Source: Anaerolineae bacterium (lineage in GTDB: Bacteria > Chloroflexota > Anaerolineae > 4572-78 > J111). From it: a DNA stretch of 18,595 bases. Shown here in pieces: positions 12,792 through 18,595 of this stretch (position 1 is the first letter of the stretch; every line of letters starts with the position of its first letter). The notes beneath the pieces are model-generated. The model was given only the letters and a program-made list of their open reading frames with translations. It ran no database searches and was not told the origin of the DNA. The stretch covers positions 1 to 18,595 of the forward strand of contig JAGRBY010000075.1 in the NCBI GenBank assembly GCA_020433835.1, written 5' to 3'. The position numbers and the translations under genes are program-made.

Positions 12792-14801
12792 TTATTGTGG
12801 CGAACCCACAATCTCGATTTGGCCCACAACCAGGAGCGTGTCCTCTGTCGTTTGGTCAAGTGGTAGACAGCTTTCCGTTTCAGCAGAGCAAACCGACAGC
12901 GCGAGATCGACGGTGCCGGGGCGTATAGCCGCCGGCAGATCAACCCGAAAGGTGTCTCTGACCTGCTCATTGACCTGCCACCGCGCCGGATCGAATAAAC
13001 CGGCGAAGAACGGATGCGTTGTTTGATAGAGCGGCTCACCCGTGGTTGAGTCGAGCAGGGTCAGCGTGACGACCGGCCTCTCCGGCAGCGGTGCTTCGAG
13101 CTGCCAGAAAAGGGTAATAAAATTGTCACCGGCGGAATTCCAGGGTTGATCGCTCAGGGTCAGGCCGCGCAGCCGAAGAGGGCCGAAGGGGGCATCCGTC
13201 GCTGAGGCCATTGTGTTGAGCGGCTCTTTTTTGCCGAAGTAGACAAAGGTTTCGCTTTGGGCTTGCAACCCCAGGTAGTGATCGGCCAGCCAATCCATCA
13301 GGCCGGGAATTTGGGCAAAGCGCGGGCTGACAACGGCCACCACCTGACAATCGTAACTTTGGATGGCTTGGATTAGGTCAGGCAGGGCTAGATGTCCGGT
13401 ATCAACCCGCGTTTGGGAAACTTCGCCCAGTTCAGGCGGCGGCAGGCGGTTGGTTCGATACAGAAAAACCGGGTTATCGGCAATAACACAGTCGTCGGGG
13501 GTGGAGATGTGCTGAATAAAGTCGATGGCGATGGGGCGTTCAGCGTTATCTTGATTATCTGCGGCCTCTTCTTCTGTTAATTCTGCCGTTGCGGCGAGCG
13601 CATTGTTGCGTGCCACCGCATTTGAAATGTCCCAGCCGCAAATCGCCAGAGCCGCCAAAATAATCACTACCATCGCCGCTGTCCGGGGCGACTTGGCCTC
13701 GGTTCTCAGCTGCTTCAGAAAGTTGATGATGTGGGCTACCGCCAACCCGGAATAAACGGCCAGAACCGGCAAAAAGATGGGCAGATGTTTGCCGCGCAGC
13801 GGTACGTGAAAGTTCATCGAGATCCAGGTGAAGAGTAACCAGGCTAGCAGCAGCCCATAGGTACGAAGATCGCGGGCGATGACAAATACCAGGGCGTAGA
13901 GGCTCAGGGTGATAAGGCCGGCGTTGCTAAACAGAAATTCGATGATGGTCCGGCTGGGCGAGTCGTAGGGATTAAGGTCTGTTTCGCGGGAGACGACACG
14001 CATACCGATGACTTGTTGGAGGAAGGCGGGGAGATCGAACAGAAAGATAGGCAGAATGAAGACAATGATAAAACTGCTGCCTAAAATGATGAGATCGACC
14101 AAGAGCGTTCTATAGTTGGCGTGCAGGCGCGATCGAGCGCCATCGAAATCGACATGGCGAGTGGCAACAACCAGCGCCACAAACGGAACGGCATAGAACG
14201 GCAAAATTTTCAGCGACAGACTGAGGGCCAGCACCCCGCCTGAGAGAACCAGCCACAGCCGTCCGCCACTACGCCGATATTTTTCGGCCAGGGCTACGGC
14301 CACCACCGCCAGCCCGACGGAGGGAACTTCGCCCATCACGTCGATGGAGGGGATAAAGTAGGCGGGTGTGAAAGAGAGAAAGATACCGGCCGCCAAACCG
14401 GCCAATCGGTTGCCGTATGCGGTACCCAGATAGATAACGGCCAAAACGCCAGTCAGGGCATAGGTGGCCATCACCAGTTGGAGGGCTTCAGCCTGATGAA
14501 AAATCTGCCAGGGTAGCCCCAGCGACCATAAGAAAAAGGGCGGGTAACTGACAAAAATTTCTTCGTAAGGGGTGTAACCGGCGGTCCATAGTTTGCCCCA
14601 AATGAGATGAATACCCTCATCGTAGTTGTAGGCTTCGTTAAGCAAAGCGATGCGCCAGCCGTAGGAGATGAGCATAAGGACGAGAATGGCGGCGAGAAAA
14701 AGGATATTTAGGCGCTGTGATCCGGTTTTAGGGTTTATGTGCACAATCAGGCTGCTGTCTTTATTGAGCATAGATGCGGGTGCCCAGTAGTTCTTTTTCA
14801 T
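12792..14801 (-). CDS. GT-C membrane glycosyltransferase, GT39-like, subfamily C, one diverged C-terminal module
   Basis: A 669-residue protein if started at ATG 14801, which overlaps the upstream gene by 41 nt. The in-frame ATG at 14771 (11-nt overlap) is just as credible, since residues 1-10 lie in the other gene's coding region and neither start has a clear ribosome site. NYDEGI (D61, E62) is in the first outer loop, then YTPYEEIFVSYPPFF (76-90). The outer loop VPLRGKHLP (333-341) is nearly identical to the paralog at 8677-10623. The soluble part has DDCVIADNP (436-444), NRLPPPELGE and YDCQVV; C438 and C485 have the same 47-residue spacing as in the other C members. The final module (about 540-660) has LFWQ and an ARWQVNE element but is diverged, and carries its own CSAETESC pair. 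Membrane enzyme; acceptor unknown. Confidence 0.91.
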   Translation of the reverse strand: MKKNYWAPASMLNKDSSLIVHINPKTGSQRLNILFLAAILVLMLISYGWRIALLNEAYNYDEGIHLIWGKLWTAGYTPYEEIFVSYPPFFLWSLGLPWQIFHQAEALQLVMATYALTGVLAVIYLGTAYGNRLAGLAAGIFLSFTPAYFIPSIDVMGEVPSVGLAVVAVALAEKYRRSGGRLWLVLSGGVLALSLSLKILPFYAVPFVALVVATRHVDFDGARSRLHANYRTLLVDLIILGSSFIIVFILPIFLFDLPAFLQQVIGMRVVSRETDLNPYDSPSRTIIEFLFSNAGLITLSLYALVFVIARDLRTYGLLLAWLLFTWISMNFHVPLRGKHLPIFLPVLAVYSGLAVAHIINFLKQLRTEAKSPRTAAMVVIILAALAICGWDISNAVARNNALAATAELTEEEAADNQDNAERPIAIDFIQHISTPDDCVIADNPVFLYRTNRLPPPELGEVSQTRVDTGHLALPDLIQAIQSYDCQVVAVVSPRFAQIPGLMDWLADHYLGLQAQSETFVYFGKKEPLNTMASATDAPFGPLRLRGLTLSDQPWNSAGDNFITLFWQLEAPLPERPVVTLTLLDSTTGEPLYQTTHPFFAGLFDPARWQVNEQVRDTFRVDLPAAIRPGTVDLALSVCSAETESCLPLDQTTEDTLLVVGQIEIVGSPQ

Positions 14802-16260
14802 GCGGAAAATTGGTGGTCACCCAACTGCCAACGTCGTTAAAAGGCTGATAATACTCGCGTTTTGAAAAAACGATAGTTCGACACTGGCCTTCGATGATTA
14901 GGGTGGCCAACTCTTTGTCGGTCAACAACCCTCCTTTTAGTCGGGCCTCGGATAAGCCGACCAGCGAGGGTGTCGGCAGCCGGTTGGCGACGATAGCCAG
15001 GGCGGCATCATCAATAATGACGCAGGCATCGCTGCTGGTGTGTTGATCGATGAAGGCGGCAATTTCGTCACGTTGTTGAATTTGTTGGTAGTCGGTTTGG
15101 GTGTCGACCTCACGCAGCAAATAGGCCTCGAAGCGATGGTAGCTGATAAACGCGTAAAGTATGAACAGGCAGAGGGCGATCAATATGCGGTGGGTTGTTG
15201 CCTGAGGCCGCTGCGTATATTTTTGGCGATACACTGTGGTGATGCGAGCAGCGAGTTGCACCAGCCCCCAACCGCCGATAATCGCCATGGGCGGCAGCAG
15301 TATGGCTGCGTCGACCAGGCGCAGCGTGGGTTGAATCGTCAATCCGCCGGCGCTGAGCGCTAGCCAGATGACAATTAACCACAGCGGATGATGAGGCTGG
15401 TCGTAAAGTTGGGCGATGCCGTAGACTGTAAAAAGAAAGAGCCAAATATTGAACCCTAAAAATTGGCCCATAATCCCGAAATTGGCGGCTATATCGAGGG
15501 GCAGGTTGCTCCACAGCGTTAGATGATTTTTTAACACCACGTTGAGTAAGACATCTGGCGTTGTTAGCCCCAGGCCGATGAGCAAGGCCGCGACAGCTCC
15601 GATGAGCCACAATCCCAGCGATTTTAGCGTCAAGGGTTGAGGCTGATCGCTGTGGGTTTTTGGGAAAATAAGATGCAACAGCGTAACAACACCCACAACC
15701 CAGGCTGAAATCGAGATAAACAGGGCTATCAGGCTGATAAACCCACCGGCGACAAGCCAGACTATCTGCCCACTGCGCTGATAACGCTGCATCATAACCA
15801 ACGATAGCAGGGCGATACCCGTCGCCGGGATAATGGCCACAACCATGCCAACTTCGTTGAGGAAGGTGGTGGCCGTGCCCAACAGAAAAACCGCCGCCAG
15901 AGCAGACGTGCGTCCGGCAGTGTAATCGGCTGCTGCCGCGACGGCGCTGAGGAGCACTATTCCAAACAAGGCGAAAACGAGTTTTATGGTGGAAACAGAT
16001 AACCCTAAGCTACCTAGCCATCCGATGAACCCGATGAACAAAGGGCCGGACAGCGTGAAAATTTGGGTGTAGGGTTGGTAGCCCTGGGCGATAAAACGGC
16101 TAACTTGCAGATTGATGCCTTCATCGTAGCTAAGAGGCAGCCTGAATAGGAGGAAAAGCTGGAGAAGGAGATAGGCTAAGCACAGCGCAACAATCAACCC
16201 CCGGCTGGTTTGCCGCAGAATCGGCAGGTCGAGTGTGTGTCCCTTGAGTTGGCTGCGCAT
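14761..16260 (-). CDS. short GT-C membrane glycosyltransferase, GT39-like, subfamily C, no C-terminal module
   Basis: A 499-residue protein, about 150 to 170 residues shorter than its two C-type paralogs because the beta-rich module is absent; it stops right after the soluble region. ATG at 16260 overlaps the upstream TAA by one base (TAATG), with a weak TAGGG about 6 nt upstream. SYDEGI (D46, E47) and GYQPYTQIFTLSGPLF (60-75) are conserved. The loop corresponding to PLRxKHLP reads PTLRLVDAAILLPP, so the Lys-His pair is missing. DACVIIDDAALAIVANRLP (411-429) and EGQC (457-460) keep the cysteine pair (C413, C460; spacing 47). The stop lies within the following gene, so truncation by frameshift is unlikely. 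It may have different acceptor use or weaker activity, or depend on a partner protein. Confidence 0.9.
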   Translation of the reverse strand: MRSQLKGHTLDLPILRQTSRGLIVALCLAYLLLQLFLLFRLPLSYDEGINLQVSRFIAQGYQPYTQIFTLSGPLFIGFIGWLGSLGLSVSTIKLVFALFGIVLLSAVAAAADYTAGRTSALAAVFLLGTATTFLNEVGMVVAIIPATGIALLSLVMMQRYQRSGQIVWLVAGGFISLIALFISISAWVVGVVTLLHLIFPKTHSDQPQPLTLKSLGLWLIGAVAALLIGLGLTTPDVLLNVVLKNHLTLWSNLPLDIAANFGIMGQFLGFNIWLFLFTVYGIAQLYDQPHHPLWLIVIWLALSAGGLTIQPTLRLVDAAILLPPMAIIGGWGLVQLAARITTVYRQKYTQRPQATTHRILIALCLFILYAFISYHRFEAYLLREVDTQTDYQQIQQRDEIAAFIDQHTSSDACVIIDDAALAIVANRLPTPSLVGLSEARLKGGLLTDKELATLIIEGQCRTIVFSKREYYQPFNDVGSWVTTNFPHEKELLGTRIYAQ

Positions 16261-18287
16261 TACAGCCCTAGATCGTCCAGAATAACGGCGTTTTCGCCGG
16301 AAATGTCGTTTACAACTGGAACGCGTTCTGAGTTAAGTTCGGGTACGTATAGGCCCACATAAAGACGATATTGGCTGGGATCGGTCTGGATAATTTCGGG
16401 GGGCAGGTTCAAAATGGTGCCGGTCGGGATGATATCTTCCTGCCACTCGATGCGCCATTTGGACATTTGAATGATATTGTCGTAAGGCAGAAAATCGGCT
16501 TGGGCTACAACATTGCCTGCTTGATCGCGTAGGTGGACAAAGACTTTGTAGTTAAAAATAGGGTTGCCCGGCTGCCAGAAGAGGGTTAACCTCAAGTCCG
16601 TACCGTCTAACTCCGTTGTATAGCCGTCTAACCGAACCTGGTCCGAGAAATCGGCCCGGACTTCAACATCCGGGGCAGTGGCCATAGGCCAATGTTTTTC
16701 ATCGCGCTCAACAAAGATTAACACATCGTCAACGCGATCGACCAACTGCATTTGGTGCAGTATCTCCTGGCTGAATTTGGCGCTGTAATTGACGGTCAGC
16801 CGTTTTTCATCAACCACAAACCACAGTCTATCGGGCTGGTTTATAACCCGGTAAAAATCTTCGACAGTATCGAGGTAAAGGCCGCCGGCGAAATAATCGA
16901 CTTTTTGACCGGTTTCATCTTCAATATAGCGAGGTTTGTGCTGGTTGGCGTAATAATCGGGAGCCGCGTAATAGAGATAAACGGGCGGAGGCAGCACCGT
17001 TAATACCCGGTCGCCGGGGGCGATATACTCTTCCATCAGTTTTAGAGCCTGGTCATAACGGTAAGTCTCGTTATCTTCACCAAAGAGCAGTTGGTTGACG
17101 GCCGGCCACTGCTGCGCTAACAAACCAACCAGTAAAAGTACCGTTAGGCCGGCCGGCAGCCACGGTTGTGGACCGGCGCGGTTGACGTAGGCCCGCACAA
17201 AATCGAACAAAGTCAGTGCCCCATAGGCCATCGCCAAAATTAGATACGGTAACAATAAAATGAAGTTGTGGCGCTCGTCACGGACGCTGCTGGGAACCAA
17301 AACATACAGGATAAGGAAAACTATGATCATCTGAATGACAATAAAAAGAGCAGCCCAATCGACCTGGCTGAGGCTCCGCCGTCGGGCTTTGACGATCAAC
17401 CTGACTACGCCCATGCTCGCAATCACCGTTAAGAGCACGTTTTCCGCTGATAAGAAATAGATGACGAAGTTTCGGGGCAATCGAAGATCGAACAGCGCCC
17501 GGATAATGTTCAGCCAGACCGAAGCTTCTTCTTGCCACTGTTGTACTTCTCCGGCTTCCCGGCCGAACCAAAGCCCGAAGCCGCTAACAAGCAGAAGCGC
17601 CACACCCAGACTAAAAATTCGCGACCATCCTTTTGCCTGGCGAAGATTCGGTCTGTTCATCAATCCATCGACAACAAAGTAGGCGAGCAGCAGCGCCGGC
17701 ACAATAACAATTGTAACCAGGTGAGAAAAGAGCATAACCAATACCGCTATCGGCAGCAGCGCAGTCCATTTAGAGCGGAATTGGGGGGTAATGAGACTCA
17801 GCCAGCCCACAAAAATAACCCCATAAACCGAGAGTTCGGCCATGGTATACATTCGGGCGCGACTACCCCACAAAATGGCGGTTGGCAAAATGGTGAAAGC
17901 GGCTGCGGCCAGGAGTCCGGCCCAGCGGTTATTAAACAGCTTGTACGCTGTTAGGTATACGACAGGAATGATGAGGAGACTGATGCCCAGCGTCACATAT
18001 CGAACTGTCTCAATCTCAAACCCGAAAATTGAAGCAACGCCGGCCCCCAAATAGTTGTAAATAATGCCTTTGCCATGAAAGACGCCGGTTGGCAGAATCG
18101 GGAGACCTTTCTCCATAATCATTTTGATCGTAAGCAGCGATGCGAATTCATCGACATGCAAAATCATGCGTTGTAAATAAATGGAGCGAAGGATGAAGCC
18201 AGTACCGATAAGAATAGCTAAACCTACGATGAAAATCCAGGCGTTTGAAAAGTTTTTTTTCTGCGAGATGGTAATATCACGACTCAT
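16260..18287 (-). CDS. GT-C membrane glycosyltransferase, GT39-like, subfamily A, one C-terminal module
   Basis: A 675-residue protein from ATG at 18287 (MSRDITISQKKNFSN); an in-frame GTG at 18305 is an alternative. The first helix is followed by HVDEF (D46, E47) and GLPILPTGVFHGKGIIYNYL, matching the A paralog at 606-2702. WGSRARMYTMAELSVYGV corresponds to WSGRVRMITLAQWLGLL there. The outer loop VRDERHNFILLLPYL carries basic residues in the place of KQDR or KHLP of the other subfamilies. A soluble region with GDRVLTVLPPPVYLYYAAPDYY follows, counterpart of GDQVMTMHPPASLIYLDRNDYY. One beta-rich module (about 541-675) ends with VVNDISGENAVI. It is the first complete gene behind a good promoter candidate and heads the likely operon. 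Inferred role: transfer of a lipid-linked sugar outside the membrane; acceptor unknown. Confidence 0.92.
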   Translation of the reverse strand: MSRDITISQKKNFSNAWIFIVGLAILIGTGFILRSIYLQRMILHVDEFASLLTIKMIMEKGLPILPTGVFHGKGIIYNYLGAGVASIFGFEIETVRYVTLGISLLIIPVVYLTAYKLFNNRWAGLLAAAAFTILPTAILWGSRARMYTMAELSVYGVIFVGWLSLITPQFRSKWTALLPIAVLVMLFSHLVTIVIVPALLLAYFVVDGLMNRPNLRQAKGWSRIFSLGVALLLVSGFGLWFGREAGEVQQWQEEASVWLNIIRALFDLRLPRNFVIYFLSAENVLLTVIASMGVVRLIVKARRRSLSQVDWAALFIVIQMIIVFLILYVLVPSSVRDERHNFILLLPYLILAMAYGALTLFDFVRAYVNRAGPQPWLPAGLTVLLLVGLLAQQWPAVNQLLFGEDNETYRYDQALKLMEEYIAPGDRVLTVLPPPVYLYYAAPDYYANQHKPRYIEDETGQKVDYFAGGLYLDTVEDFYRVINQPDRLWFVVDEKRLTVNYSAKFSQEILHQMQLVDRVDDVLIFVERDEKHWPMATAPDVEVRADFSDQVRLDGYTTELDGTDLRLTLFWQPGNPIFNYKVFVHLRDQAGNVVAQADFLPYDNIIQMSKWRIEWQEDIIPTGTILNLPPEIIQTDPSQYRLYVGLYVPELNSERVPVVNDISGENAVILDDLGL

Positions 18288-18342
18288 AAACTGTTCTATA
18301 GCCACTGTCTACGGCACGCGTACACAAGTGGCCAACGTATTC

Positions 18343-18391
18343 TCTTGAATTGCAAGATTACATATTATCGTCTGTGAGAAAATTTTGTCAA
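18343..18391 (-). promoter_or_regulatory. sigma70-like promoter with overlapping dyad, head of the array
   Basis: On the minus strand TTGACA (18386-18391, perfect -35) and TAATAT (18362-18367) are 18 bp apart; GATAAT (18364-18369) gives an alternative -10 at 16 bp. Transcription would start near 18354, leaving about 65 nt before ATG 18287. A 15-bp dyad, TCTTG-AATTG-CAAGA (18343-18357), sits over the predicted start and has the size of a repressor site. The promoter lies just after the stop of the partial upstream gene, with no terminator visible between them. Confidence 0.6.
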
Positions 18392-18407
18392 AAGCATATT
18401 CGGACTG

Positions 18408-18595
18408 CTACTGCCACACAAACGGTTCCTCCAAGGGAGCAACTCCCACATTGATCAATTGATCGCCGACAAAGTAATACAGCCCCACCAAAATCGTGTA
18501 GGAGTCGGCCGGTAAATCAGGGGGAAGCTCGATAACGTGTTTGGTAAGCATAACCTCTTTGCGATCCAGTGTCGTAAAGCCGCGCTCCGGCAAAA
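18408..18595 (-). CDS. C-terminal end of another module-bearing protein, probably a ninth GT-C paralog (5' part beyond window)
   Basis: Only the last 61 or so codons are inside the window, ending in TAG at 18408-18410, with the frame open to the right edge. The fragment contains LPPDLPADSYTILVGLYY, the same strand-turn-strand ending seen as PPDLPAGQYRLMIGMY and PPELPRGTYRLLVGFY in the array members, followed by DQLINVGVAPLEEPFVWQ. It is therefore the end of a C-terminal beta-rich module. That the missing part is a GT-C membrane enzyme is inferred from the neighbours. The gene ends just before the promoter of the next gene. Confidence 0.75.
   Translation of the reverse strand, partial: LPERGFTTLDRKEVMLTKHVIELPPDLPADSYTILVGLYYFVGDQLINVGVAPLEEPFVWQ

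Noticed and set aside
14761..14801. Frameshift splitting one long protein into the genes at 14761-16260 and 12792-14801
   Set aside because: Each gene has its own first helix, DE loop and full membrane core, so they are two overlapping genes, not halves of one.
18453..18464. Perfect 12-bp palindrome GATCAATTGATC
   Set aside because: It lies within the coding sequence of the partial gene (residues DQLI) and has no second copy or promoter around it. Probably chance.

Overview
The window is one strand-coherent block: every gene I can support lies on the minus strand, so transcription runs from the right end to the left. It holds eight complete, clearly paralogous multi-pass membrane glycosyltransferases of the GT-C fold (GT39/PMT/ArnT-like). 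A ninth protein, partial at the right edge, shows only the same kind of C-terminal module. A soluble GT2 enzyme of the dolichol-phosphate-mannose-synthase/GtrB type is cut by the left edge. I see no rRNA, tRNA, CRISPR, transposase or phage gene.

The organism is most likely a filamentous Chloroflexota (Anaerolineae-like). This is inference from three things: expansion of GT39-like proteins ending in small beta-rich modules (LYWQ ... PTSxW ... PGE ... LPxDxPxGxY ... VGLY), moderately high GC, and several families of short tandem repeats of the kind common in filamentous Cyanobacteria and Chloroflexota. No marker gene is present to confirm it.

Layout from right to left in transcription order: partial gene (18595-18408); sigma70-like promoter (about 18391-18362); subfamily A enzyme (18287-16260); two subfamily C enzymes (16260-14761 and 14801-12792); a 138-bp gap; subfamily B (12653-10620); C (10623-8677); B (8613-5650); B (5614-2699); A (2702-606); a second sigma70-like promoter (604-576); GT2 (508 to the edge). 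Subfamilies were assigned by signature: A has HxDEF and a PTG loop; B has DEP or DEI, a K(Q/L)DR loop and an invariant VGWGEGM block; C has YDEGI, usually a PLRxKHLP loop, and a conserved cysteine pair. Many junctions overlap by 1 to 41 nt, so long polycistronic messages with translational coupling are likely.

Proposed joint role (inference): the GT2 enzyme charges a polyprenyl phosphate with a sugar at the cytoplasmic face. The GT-C enzymes then use such lipid-linked sugars on the outer face of the membrane to decorate surface proteins or envelope glycans. The number of C-terminal modules varies (0, 1 or 3), which suggests that acceptor choice differs between paralogs. The most unusual structure is a set of short tandem repeats inserted in frame, three of them in loops of one enzyme (5650-8613), another in the N-terminus of 606-2702, and another forming the stop region of 5650-8613.
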